39,854 bases of DNA, taken from Embleya hyalina (lineage in GTDB: Bacteria > Actinomycetota > Actinomycetes > Streptomycetales > Streptomycetaceae). Location of the stretch: positions 1-39,854 of the forward strand of contig NZ_BIFH01000064.1 in NCBI RefSeq assembly GCF_003967355.1, in the 5' to 3' direction. The position numbers and the translations under genes are program-made. The notes below the pieces were generated by a model. It ran no database searches. It saw only the letters and a list, made by a program, of their open reading frames with translations, and was not told the origin of the DNA. The number at the start of each line of letters is the position of its first letter. The first letter of the stretch is position 1. Shown here piece by piece: positions 8,745 to 15,860 of this stretch.

Positions 8745-9686
8745 TCACCGGACGGCCGGTTCCTCCCACAGTTCGTCGGGGATGGGCTCGGCGGCGAGGG
8801 TGACGGTGTCCGTGATCTGGGCCGCGTCCCGGGCGCCGACCACGATGGTGGCCACCGCCGGGTGGGCCGCGACGAAGCGGAGGGCCGCGGCGCGCAGCGG
8901 TACGTCGTACGCCTCGCAGATGTCGCGGAGTCGCAACGCCCGCGCCAGCAGCCGGTCGTCGGCGGGCGCGTAGTCGTAGGTGGCGCCCGGGCGCGGGTCG
9001 GCGAGGAGGCCGCTGTTGTAGACGCCGGCGCCCAGGACGGAGACACCTCGGCGGGCGCACAGGTCGAGCAGGTCGGCGCCGCTGCGGTCGAGGAGGGTGT
9101 AGCGGCCGGCGAGCATGACGCAGTCGAGGTCGGTCTCGGCGACGAACCGGGCGGGCATCGCGCTTTGGTTCATGCCGACGCCGATCGCGCCGATCACGCC
9201 CTGGGCGCGCAGTTCGGCGAGGGCGGGATACGCCGCGCCGACGGCCTCGGCCCAGTGCTCGTCCGGATCGTGGATCAGCACGATGTCGATCCGGTCCAGC
9301 CCGAGCCGGTTCAGGCTCGCGTCGAGACTGCGCCGCACACCGTCGGCCGAGTAGTCGCGCACCCGACGCCGGGCCGGCGTGTCGACGAACCCCTCCCCGG
9401 AGGTGGGCGCGTCGGGGTCGTCCACGAGGAGCCGACCGACCTTGGTCGAAACGGTGAACTCACCACGCGGCCGCCCACGCAACGCGTCCCCGAGTCGGGA
9501 TTCGGACAACCCGACGCCGTAGTGCGGCGCGGTATCGAAGTACCGAATCCCGGCCCGCCAGGCGGCGTCCACGATCGCGCCGGCCGTCTCGTCGTCGATC
9601 GGCGACCCGAGATTCCCCAACGGCGCCGCCCCGAGCCCCACTTCACTCACCAACACATCGGTCCCACCGACCACACGCCACTTCAC
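8745..9686 (-). CDS. Aldo/keto reductase, probable L-fucose/L-galactose 1-dehydrogenase
   Basis: 313 aa. GTG 9686 is preferred because a full GGAGGTGA site lies 5 nt upstream; ATG 9692 would leave no spacing. The AKR barrel shows FDTAPHYGVGLSESRLGDAL (Asp and Tyr of the catalytic tetrad), STKVG (Lys) and DIVLIHDPDEHW (His), and the C-terminal cofactor strand IVVGARD. The GVGLSE sequence is typical of the D-threo-aldose/L-fucose and L-galactose 1-dehydrogenase subfamily. Its place directly after L-fuconate dehydratase and an SDR on the same strand supports oxidation of L-fucose (or L-galactose/D-arabinose) at C1 as the first step. The gap to the preceding gene is 207 bp, so it may have its own promoter. 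Confidence 0.85.
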   Translation of the reverse strand: MKWRVVGGTDVLVSEVGLGAAPLGNLGSPIDDETAGAIVDAAWRAGIRYFDTAPHYGVGLSESRLGDALRGRPRGEFTVSTKVGRLLVDDPDAPTSGEGFVDTPARRRVRDYSADGVRRSLDASLNRLGLDRIDIVLIHDPDEHWAEAVGAAYPALAELRAQGVIGAIGVGMNQSAMPARFVAETDLDCVMLAGRYTLLDRSGADLLDLCARRGVSVLGAGVYNSGLLADPRPGATYDYAPADDRLLARALRLRDICEAYDVPLRAAALRFVAAHPAVATIVVGARDAAQITDTVTLAAEPIPDELWEEPAVR

Positions 9687-9893
9687 GACCATCACCTCCG
9701 ACTCCAAACCCACCCGCGACGACCCGACCCGTCGGCCGCCCCGCTCCGTCCCCGAAGCGAGCCGACCATGCCCGCGATCCGGTGTTCGAGGACAGGGCCG
9801 GCCGCGGGCCCGTGCGGGGAACGCCGCTCCGTTCCGACGGCGAGCCGACAGCCCGTCCGGCGTCCGAGGACAACCCCCGACCGCGGGCCGATC

Positions 9894-10652
9894 TCACGAC
9901 GGCCGCAACCGCAAACCCTGCATCCCGCCGTCCACCGCCACCGCCGCTCCGGTGGTCGCGGAGGCGAGTGGGCTGGCCAGCGTGCAGATCGCGTAGGCGA
10001 CCTCCTCCGCGCTGACCAACCGCCCCAGCGGCTGTCGAGCGTTGAGCGCCGCCCGCTCCCCGTCGGGGTCGGTCGCGGCGGACAACAACCGCCCCACCCA
10101 CGGCGTGTCGGCCGTACCGGGATTGACGCAGTTGACCCGAATCCCCTCGCGCACGTGGTCGGCCGCCATCGCCAGCGTCAGCGCCTGGACCGCGCCCTTG
10201 GACGCCGAGTAGAGCGCCCGCTGCGGCAACCCCGCCGTCGCCGCGATCGAGCACGTGTTGACGATCGCCGCGTGCGCGGAAGCCCGCAGGTATGGCAGGC
10301 ACGCGCGCGTGACCCGAACCAGGCCGAGCACGTTGACGTCCAGGACCCGGTGCCATTCCGCGTCGTCGTTGTCCGCGACGGTCCCGGCGGCGCCGATGCC
10401 GGCGTTGTTGACCAGGATGTCCAGCCCGCCGAGTTCCACGCCGACGGCCTCGACGGCCCGGACCACCGACGCGTCGTCGGTGACGTCGGCGGTGTGGCCC
10501 GCGAGTTCGCCCGGCAGGCCGCCGAGGTCGCGATCCAGGACGGCGACGGCGGCCCCGCGCGCGGCGAGCAGGCGCGCGGTGGCCAGGCCGATGCCGGACG
10601 CGCCGCCCGTGACCAGCGCCCGCAGGCCGGCGAATTCCTGATGGGTGCTCAC
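9894..10652 (-). CDS. SDR dehydrogenase, probable 2-keto-3-deoxy-L-fuconate dehydrogenase
   Basis: 252 aa from GTG 10652; the start overlaps the L-fuconate dehydratase stop in the sequence GTGA, so translation is coupled. Classical SDR motifs are all present: TGGASGIG (about 15-22), an acidic DRD after the second strand favouring [13 protein letters not shown], the Ser in [25 protein letters not shown] and VAVDGGMQ near the C-terminus. In the non-phosphorylated L-fucose pathway an SDR oxidises 2-keto-3-deoxy-L-fuconate to the 2,4-diketo acid. Operon position right behind the dehydratase makes this the most likely role, but L-fucose dehydrogenase activity is an alternative. Confidence 0.88.
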   Translation of the reverse strand: MSTHQEFAGLRALVTGGASGIGLATARLLAARGAAVAVLDRDLGGLPGELAGHTADVTDDASVVRAVEAVGVELGGLDILVNNAGIGAAGTVADNDDAEWHRVLDVNVLGLVRVTRACLPYLRASAHAAIVNTCSIAATAGLPQRALYSASKGAVQALTLAMAADHVREGIRVNCVNPGTADTPWVGRLLSAATDPDGERAALNARQPLGRLVSAEEVAYAICTLASPLASATTGAAVAVDGGMQGLRLRPS

Positions 10653-12040
10653 GAGGCGGCTCCGACATGGGTTTCGGCGAGTTCGGCGGCCCGGTCGGCG
10701 ATCCAGAACAGGCCGTCCGGGTAGCGGTAGGTGTCGATCGACGCGGGGTGCATCGTCGCGGAGAAGCCGGGCGCGGTGGGCGCGCGGTAGGCCCCGCGCT
10801 CGATCACCACCGGATCGACGAAGTGCTCGTGCAGGTGGTCGACGTACTCGATGACCCGGTCCTGGACCGTGCCGCTGACCGCGACGTAGTCGAACATCGA
10901 AAGGTGCCGGACCAGTTCGCACAGCCCCACCCCGCCCGCGTGCGGGCAGACCGGCACGCCGAACCTGGCGGCCAGCAGCAGGATGGCGATGTTCTCGTTG
11001 ACCCCGCCGACCCGACACGCGTCGAGTTGCAGGAAGTCGATCGCCCCGGCCTGGAGCAACTGCTTGAACACGATCCGGTTCTGCACGTGTTCCCCGGTGG
11101 CGACCTTGACCGGGGCGATCGCGGCGCGGATCGCGGCGTGGCCGAGGACTTCGTCGGGACTGGTGGGTTCCTCGATCCAGTGCGGGTCGAACTCGGCGAG
11201 CCGGCTCATCCACGTGATCGCCTCCGCCACCTCCCAGCGCTGGTTGGCGTCCACCGCGATGCGGATGTCCGGCCCGACCGCCGCACGCGCGATCCGCAAC
11301 CGACGGACGTCGTCCTCGACATCCGCGCCGACCTTCAGCTTGATCTGACCGAAGCCGTCGGCCACCGCCTCGCGGCACAGCCGGGCGAGCTTGGCATCGT
11401 CGTAGCCCAGCCAGCCGGGCGACGTGGTGTAGGCGGGGTAGCCCCGCGCCCGCAATGTCTCGACCCGCTCGGCTCGTCCGGGCACGGCCCGGTGCAGGAT
11501 CTCCAGCGCCTCTTCGCGGGTGAGCGCGTCGCCGAGGTAGCGGAAGTCGACCAGGTCGACGATCTCTTCCGGGCTCATCTCGGCGAGCAGCCGCCACAGC
11601 GGTTGCCCGGCGCGCTTGGCCTTGAGATCCCAGGCGGCGTTGACCACGGCCGAGATGGCCATGTGCATGACGCCCTTCTCCGGCCCGAGCCACCGCAGTT
11701 GGCTGTCGCCGATCAGGGCGCGCGAGAACTCGCCCAGATCGTCGAGGAGTTCGGCGAGCGGTCGACCGACCACATAGGGGCGCAGCGTCTCGATCGCGGC
11801 GACCTGCACATCGTTGCCACGCCCGATGGTGAACGCGAACCCGTGGCCCTCGTGCCCGTCGCCGGCGTCGGTACGCAGGATCACGTACGCGGCCGAGTAG
11901 TCCGGGTCGGGGTTCATCGCATCGGAGCCGTCCAGTTCCCGCGAGGTGGGAAAGCGGATGTCCGCGGTGACGAGTTCGGTGACTCGGGGGACGGCGCCGG
12001 CGACCCGCCGGGGCGGATCATCGGAGTGGTGCGGGATCAC
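10649..12040 (-). CDS. fucD: L-fuconate dehydratase (enolase superfamily)
   Basis: 463 aa from GTG 12040, with GAGGAG 6 nt upstream. It is a mandelate-racemase-type enolase superfamily member, and the characteristic N-terminal block [20 protein letters not shown] is that of L-fuconate dehydratases. Catalytic residues can be placed: IKLKVG (K234, K236), VDANQ (D264, N266), WIEEP (E290), ATGEH (E317), LQLDACR (D340) and CPHAGG (H367). This gives the Lys-x-Lys and His-Asp bases and three Mg2+ ligands. It dehydrates L-fuconate, and in characterised homologues also L-galactonate and D-arabinonate, to the 2-keto-3-deoxy acid. It is the first gene after the FadR-type regulator and its putative operators, and its stop overlaps the SDR start by 4 bp. 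Confidence 0.93.
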   Translation of the reverse strand: MIPHHSDDPPRRVAGAVPRVTELVTADIRFPTSRELDGSDAMNPDPDYSAAYVILRTDAGDGHEGHGFAFTIGRGNDVQVAAIETLRPYVVGRPLAELLDDLGEFSRALIGDSQLRWLGPEKGVMHMAISAVVNAAWDLKAKRAGQPLWRLLAEMSPEEIVDLVDFRYLGDALTREEALEILHRAVPGRAERVETLRARGYPAYTTSPGWLGYDDAKLARLCREAVADGFGQIKLKVGADVEDDVRRLRIARAAVGPDIRIAVDANQRWEVAEAITWMSRLAEFDPHWIEEPTSPDEVLGHAAIRAAIAPVKVATGEHVQNRIVFKQLLQAGAIDFLQLDACRVGGVNENIAILLLAARFGVPVCPHAGGVGLCELVRHLSMFDYVAVSGTVQDRVIEYVDHLHEHFVDPVVIERGAYRAPTAPGFSATMHPASIDTYRYPDGLFWIADRAAELAETHVGAAS

Positions 12041-12125
12041 GTGCGACTCCTCGGTTCTCGACCGTGCGACCCGATCGCCGAACGCGGGAACGGGAATGCG
12101 CCCGAGCGGGGTGAAGGACGATCAG

Positions 12126-12162
12126 ACATCCGATGTATACCCCGTTTCCGATCGCTCGTCTA
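12126..12162 (-). promoter_or_regulatory. Candidate fucD promoter with operator 1 over the -10
   Basis: On the minus strand TAGACG (12162-12157) and TATACA (12139-12134) are separated by 17 bp. The start site would fall near 12127, about 87 nt before the fucD GTG. The -10 is embedded in a small palindrome, ACATCCGATGT (12126-12136). The region is clearly AT-richer than its surroundings. Confidence 0.45.
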
Positions 12163-12225
12163 CGAGTCATCGGAGGACTGGCCGAGAAATGCCGTGTTTA
12201 TGCTGCAATTATCCTTGAGGATGCC

Positions 12226-12242
12226 TGATACATCGGGTCAAT
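12226..12242. promoter_or_regulatory. Operator-like site 2 upstream of fucD
   Basis: ATACATCGGGTCA (12228-12240) repeats, in the opposite orientation, the ATACATCGGATGT read on the minus strand at operator 1; the shared core is ATACATCGG. Two related sites about 100 bp apart suggest binding by the FadR-type regulator encoded just upstream, possibly with looping. Inference from sequence only. Confidence 0.4.
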
Positions 12243-12477
12243 GATGCTCACTGGGAGGGTAAGGGCGCCGATCGCTCCGCATGCACCCGCCACTTCCCGC
12301 ATCGACGGCGGTCGACGCCGGTCGACGCCGGTCGGCCTCGGGTCGACGCCCGCGTCGGGCACGGGCCCGACGGCGGCTCCGGCGCGAATCCGGCGCGGCC
12401 CGAATCCCCGGGCACCTCACCCCGCCGCTTCGCCGACCACCCGCCCCGCGGGCCGCCCGCGCCCACACCCCTCGGAC
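12243..12477. other. Intergenic stretch between the regulator and the fucD operators
   Basis: With 12041-12242 this makes a 437-bp gap. Apart from the promoter/operators it holds a short tandem repeat of GGTCGACGCC (about 12310-12330) and otherwise GC-rich sequence in which I see no gene. All open frames here are shadows. Confidence 0.5.
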
Positions 12478-13149
12478 TCAGGCCATCCGCCGCAGCCACT
12501 GCTCGACCCCGCTCGTGTGCACCGTCGACCACGCGTGTGCCGCCGCCGCGTCGTGGTTCTCCAGAGCGTCCACGATGGAGTGGTGCTCGCGGATCGTGCG
12601 CAGCCACGAGTCGTCCTCGGTCAGCCCGCGCCAGATCCGGGCGCGCGTGGTCGGGCTCGACAACGTCTCGAGGAGCGAACACAACACCTCGTTGCCGCTG
12701 AACACGGCGATTTCGTGATGGAAGCGCAGATCCTGCTCGATCAGCGCCTCGTGCCCCGCGTCCGGACTCGGTGCGTCCGCGAGTGCCCGCAGCTTGGCGA
12801 TGCCCTCCGCGTCGATCCGCTCGGCGGCCAGCGCGGTCGCCGCGGGCTCCAGGATCCGGCGTACCTGGAGGAAGTCGAGCACGCTCTTGTCGTGGTGGAA
12901 GTCGACCACGAAGGAGATCGCGCCGAGCAGCAGATTGGGCTCCAGGCTCGTCACGTAGGTGCCGTCGCCCTGGCGCACGTCGAGGATCTGGATCAGCGAC
13001 AGCGCCTTGACCGCCTCGCGCAGCGAATTCCGGGACAAGCCGAGCTTCGCCGCCAGGTCGGCCTCCTTGGGCAGCTTCTCGCCCGGCTGAAGCTCCCCGG
13101 AGACGATCATGCCCTTGATCTTGTCGATGGCTTCGTCTGTGACCGCCAC
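12478..13149 (-). CDS. FadR-subfamily GntR regulator (FCD domain), probable fuc regulator
   Basis: 223 aa from GTG 13149. The winged HTH lies at residues 8-70 (IDKIKGMIVSGELQPGEKLP, LAAKLGLSRNSLREAVKAL, then the wing RQGDGTYVTS). The C-terminal all-helical FCD ligand domain follows, with its metal/ligand residues visible as the FHHEIAVFSGN helix (His), the TIREHHSIVDALENHD helix (His pair) and AWSTVH near the end. FCD regulators sense small carboxylates and sugar acids and usually repress a neighbouring catabolic operon. The next genes on this strand are the L-fuconate dehydratase group, so a 2-keto-3-deoxy acid or L-fuconate is a sensible effector guess. Confidence 0.88.
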   Translation of the reverse strand: MAVTDEAIDKIKGMIVSGELQPGEKLPKEADLAAKLGLSRNSLREAVKALSLIQILDVRQGDGTYVTSLEPNLLLGAISFVVDFHHDKSVLDFLQVRRILEPAATALAAERIDAEGIAKLRALADAPSPDAGHEALIEQDLRFHHEIAVFSGNEVLCSLLETLSSPTTRARIWRGLTEDDSWLRTIREHHSIVDALENHDAAAAHAWSTVHTSGVEQWLRRMA

Positions 13150-13341
13150 GCCGATGACCCTTCCAGAGCTCCGATGACTCCCCAGTATGGCGGGTCGGCC
13201 CGTACATGGACAGGGCCGCCCGCCGGCCCGCGCGGGACCGGGACGGGGGAGGGTCGGATCGGGTCGGGCACGGGGCCGATCCGCGCCGGGACGGTGCGGC
13301 CGCGTCGCGAACGGCTCGCTCTCCGGAGCCGCCAAAGATCG

Positions 13342-13480
13342 GTGGACTTTCGCTCCGGGATCGCTCAATCGTGCCCTTCGCCGAGCGTCGCGGTCCAGGC
13401 AATGGTCGCGGCCGGCCTCGGGGTCACCACGCTGCCCGGCCCGGCCCTGGCCGCGCAGCGCGACGCGGCGGTGCGGGGAC
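13342..13480 (+). pseudogene. Remnant of a LysR-family substrate-binding domain
   Basis: One rightward frame encodes VDFRSGIAQSCPSPS followed by VQAMVAAGLGVTTLPGPAL, the signature of the effector domain of actinomycete LysR regulators (normally near residues 215-250 of about 300). Codons in this segment have typical high GC3, whereas no HTH domain is found upstream and the downstream frame loses similarity. It lies in the 420-bp gap between the FadR-type gene and the DUF3068 gene; nothing else is seen in that gap. Probably a decayed fragment. Confidence 0.45.
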
Positions 13481-13570
13481 GGTGCGGACGGCGGGTGATC
13501 GGCGATCGGAGGGGTGCGGCCCGGCCGCCGGGTGGGGTTCCGGGGGCCGGGCCGCTCGCGTGTGCGTGGT

Positions 13571-14779
13571 TCAGGTGGTCGAGGCGTTGTTGGTTCGGTG
13601 GTTGGTTTCGGCATCGGAGTCGGCACCGGCGGCCGAGGCCGACGAGGCGGTGTCGGGGTCCGCCGTCGTGTTCGATTCCGTGGTTCCGGCCGCGGTTTCG
13701 GGCGCGGCCCCAACCGTCGCCGGATCCGGTGACGGCTCGGGAGCGGGGCCGGCGTCGGCCTCCGTGCGTGGCCCCGGGACGGTCGGGTCGGGCTGCGCCC
13801 GCCGGGCACGGAATTCGAGGTACCCGGCCAAGCCGAGCAGTGCCAGGCCGAGGAGCAGCGCGACCAGCGGACCCACGACGCCGAGCAGCCACAGGGCCTG
13901 GGCGCCGTCGGCGGCGGTTTCGGCCAACTCCGCGCGCGAGGCCGGCGTGGTGGTCATCTTGAGTTGCACCACCGGGAAGACCTCGGTCGGGGTGCCGTTC
14001 GCGGTCACGGCGGTCGCGGTGACCGACTGGGTGGATTCGAGGTCCACGGTGGTGCCCGTCTCGCTGTCGACCCAGCCGGTGAGGTCGGTGGTCGCGGTGT
14101 ACGCGAGGGGCGTGGGATCGGCCCCGCCGGTCAGGTCGACGGGCCGATTCGGGAACGCGACGCCGGCCAGGCCCTGCACGGCGGCCTTGGGCATCGCGGG
14201 CGGCAGCGAGCGCAGCGTGTCCGGATCGGCGAGCGGACCGCTCGTGCGGATCGAGAACACGTACGTTTCGCGGCCGGCGCGTTGTTCGGTGCGCATGTAC
14301 GTGGCCGGGACGGTGGTCTGGGTCGGCGAGTCCCAGAACGGATAGTTCTTCTTCTTCGGCTCCAACGGGAAGCCCGCGGTCAGACCCTTGTGCGGATTGG
14401 CGCGGACACCCTTGGGAACGGACCGCTCCAGCAGCGTCCTGCGGTCCACCGCCCAGCGGTTGTCCACATCGGTCAGGGTCTGCTTCTGCGGACCGGACAC
14501 CACGGTCCGGTCGCTCAGCACGATCGTCGAACCGGAGGTGTGCACGGCGTGCACGTGCCGGTCCACCTTCACCGGCAGGTCCCGCACGATGGCTCCGGGG
14601 AGATTGCCCGCCTGCAACGCCCGGGCATCCAACATGGTCATGCCGCCGGCGAAGTGCATCGTGAAGTCGGCGTCGTCGGGCACCTGGTGCACGGCGGGCA
14701 GCACGGCGAACCGGGTCACCGCGCTCGCCGTCACCAGCAATGTGGCGGCGGCACCGAGATACCAGGACGTCTTTCTCAT
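13571..14779 (-). CDS. DUF3068 (PorA-family) membrane-anchored protein
   Basis: 402 aa from ATG 14779, with GGAGG 8 nt upstream. There is an N-terminal membrane anchor (about residues 7-27), then a large extracytoplasmic beta-rich domain with paired internal repeats (TLTDVDNRWAVDRRT and DLTGWVDSETGTTVDLEST are equivalent elements), a second membrane helix near residues 325-350 (LWLLGVVGPLVALLLGLALL) and a disordered acidic Pro/Ala/Asp-rich cytoplasmic tail of about 60 residues. This architecture matches DUF3068 proteins of actinomycetes, annotated as PorA-family; a porin function is not demonstrated for Streptomyces-type members. Monocistronic, leftward. Confidence 0.85.
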   Translation of the reverse strand: MRKTSWYLGAAATLLVTASAVTRFAVLPAVHQVPDDADFTMHFAGGMTMLDARALQAGNLPGAIVRDLPVKVDRHVHAVHTSGSTIVLSDRTVVSGPQKQTLTDVDNRWAVDRRTLLERSVPKGVRANPHKGLTAGFPLEPKKKNYPFWDSPTQTTVPATYMRTEQRAGRETYVFSIRTSGPLADPDTLRSLPPAMPKAAVQGLAGVAFPNRPVDLTGGADPTPLAYTATTDLTGWVDSETGTTVDLESTQSVTATAVTANGTPTEVFPVVQLKMTTTPASRAELAETAADGAQALWLLGVVGPLVALLLGLALLGLAGYLEFRARRAQPDPTVPGPRTEADAGPAPEPSPDPATVGAAPETAAGTTESNTTADPDTASSASAAGADSDAETNHRTNNASTT

Positions 14780-14897
14780 CAGACCAGCCTCCGCAGGTCG
14801 CCGGATGGCCCCGGGAGGGCCGGATGTCCCCCCGTCGCGTCGGCACACGCGACCTGTTGGCCCGTACCTCACCAGGATTCACAACGGATTGCGCCAG

Positions 14898-14975
14898 ATA
14901 CCATGATTCCCACCTCAGTACGGTTGGTTCGTGGTATATCGGGCGTACGAGCTGTAGCGCCTCACTTGAACCAAC
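14898..14975. other. Two overlapping long-loop dyads in an AT-richer gap
   Basis: ATACCA (14898-14903) pairs with TGGTAT (14932-14937), and GTTGGTTC (14923-14930) pairs exactly with GAACCAAC (14968-14975). They lie between the DUF3068 start and the 12-bp repeat array. They could be regulator sites or an RNA structure at the 3' end of a leftward transcript; there is no U-tract. The sequence from about 14860 to 15290 is noticeably AT-richer than the rest of the window. Confidence 0.4.
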
Positions 14976-15225
14976 GTGCTTCGAGCCGGTGTTCGGCCGG
15001 GTCGGACGTCGCCCCGAAAGCGGGTGCGCAACCGTCCTCGTTGCCGGTGCCGTTGCAAGCATCGTTGCAAGTGTCGTTTCGGATGCCGTTGCAGGTGTCG
15101 CTGCAGTCCTCCGAACATGCCTTCATGCAGCCTCTGTTGCAGCTCGCCATGCAAGTCCCAGGTCGGAGGCCCTTTTTAATGCCCCGTCGGAAACATGAAC
15201 AGCTCTTTGTCGTCCAACGGGTCAC
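14962..15225 (-). CDS. Possible Cys-rich tetrapeptide-repeat peptide
   Basis: Open frame of 87 aa from GTG 15225, or 62 aa from ATG 15150. Counting from ATG 15150, cysteines fall at residues 4, 8, 12, 16, 20, 28 and 32, exactly every fourth position with only 24 replaced (Arg). One more Cys in register sits just before that Met, which favours an upstream start. Units read CNRG, CMKA, CSED, CSDT, CNGI, RNDT, CNDA, CNGT, GNED. A C-terminal tail of about 22 residues ends RWFK. GC3 over the repeat is about 79 per cent by my count. No convincing ribosome binding site is seen, and the opposite strand is also open across the repeat, so coding is uncertain. No modifying enzyme or transporter is adjacent. 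Function unknown. Confidence 0.35.
   Translation of the reverse strand: MTRWTTKSCSCFRRGIKKGLRPGTCMASCNRGCMKACSEDCSDTCNGIRNDTCNDACNGTGNEDGCAPAFGATSDPAEHRLEARWFK
15028..15153 (-). repeat. 12-bp tandem repeat array, about ten units
   Basis: Read on the minus strand, degenerate 12-mers follow one another without gaps: TGCAACAGAGGC, TGCATGAAGGCA, TGTTCGGAGGAC, TGCAGCGACACC, TGCAACGGCATC, CGAAACGACACT, TGCAACGATGCT, TGCAACGGCACC. The consensus is about TGCAACGRCACC. Because 12 is a multiple of three, every frame crossing it reads as a tetrapeptide repeat, including a Leu-Gln-rich one in phase with the following rightward gene. Confidence 0.8.
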
Positions 15226-15292
15226 CGTGTGCAAAAGTGGACGAAAGGGTGAGATGTGCAAGTCGACCGAGCCCCGCAGAGGTGGTGCGATC

Positions 15293-15541
15293 ATGCTCGT
15301 GGTCTACGAACTGTGCGCCGAATACGCCGAATCGGTCGGAGGTGGCGGGGACGCCGGGGACGGCTCCGCCACTCGGCCCGCCCCGATCAAGCTCTGGCAC
15401 ATGATCCGCAACGCCGGTACCGACGCCCTGTGCGGCCGCGCCCTCCTGCCGCACGCCGAAACCAGGTCGGATCTCGAATGGGGCAGCATCCACCCCGTCT
15501 GTCACACGTGCGGCGCCCTCTACCTCCGCCAGGTGCCCTGA
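15293..15541 (+). CDS. Conserved small protein with a C-terminal CHTC motif
   Basis: 82 aa from ATG 15293, with AGAGGTGG 7 nt upstream; ATG 15254 in the same frame, with an AAAGGG site, is a possible alternative. The sequence KLWHMIRNAG...ALCGRALLP, then HPVCHTCGALYLR, matches a type of short protein common in Streptomyces, with three conserved Cys plus His that could bind one zinc ion. Function unknown. A short hairpin follows the stop. Confidence 0.7.
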   Translation: MLVVYELCAEYAESVGGGGDAGDGSATRPAPIKLWHMIRNAGTDALCGRALLPHAETRSDLEWGSIHPVCHTCGALYLRQVP

Positions 15542-15860
15542 CGGCACTGGATACCGGTCGGGAGCCGGCGCGGCTCCGGGGATCCGGGGTTCGGGGTCCG
15601 GGGTCCGGGTTCAGGGTCCGGAGGTTAATACGCCCTCACCCTATGGGAATTCGCGTACGGCCTGAAGGCGCATCGATCGCTGTACGGTTCCGCGACAACG
15701 AGCCGCCGGGGACGGGCGCGGCGTCGGGTGTTCGTACATGTCGGATCGATCGAGCCGCCGGGGGAGTCCGGCGGTTTCGGCGGCGTGCGCGTTTCCGGGG
15801 CGCGTTGTGGCGTTGTGGCCGAATGGCGCGACGGGGTGGACACGAACAACAGGGGTGCAT
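15542..15860. other. Intergenic gap with hairpin and short direct repeats
   Basis: GGAGCC-GGCGC-GGCTCC (15561-15577) forms a small hairpin 20 bp after the preceding stop, a candidate terminator without U-tract. It runs into imperfect tandem copies of GGGGTCCGG (about 15578-15632). GTACGG occurs at about 15655 and 15684. The remaining sequence up to the TPR gene shows no gene I can support. Confidence 0.45.

Noticed and set aside
7956-10724. A 922-codon rightward open frame across the SDR, aldo/keto reductase and second SDR
   Set aside because: It is antisense to three clear leftward genes, is rich in Arg, Gly, His and Val repeats, and contains no family motif. Very high GC leaves the opposite strand open by chance.
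14740-15198. Rightward frame reading the 12-bp repeat as an Ala/Val-rich helix
   Set aside because: It overlaps the 5' part of the DUF3068 gene on the other strand, has no start signal, and the helix-like look is a by-product of the repeat. Kept only as a caution for the Cys-frame claim.
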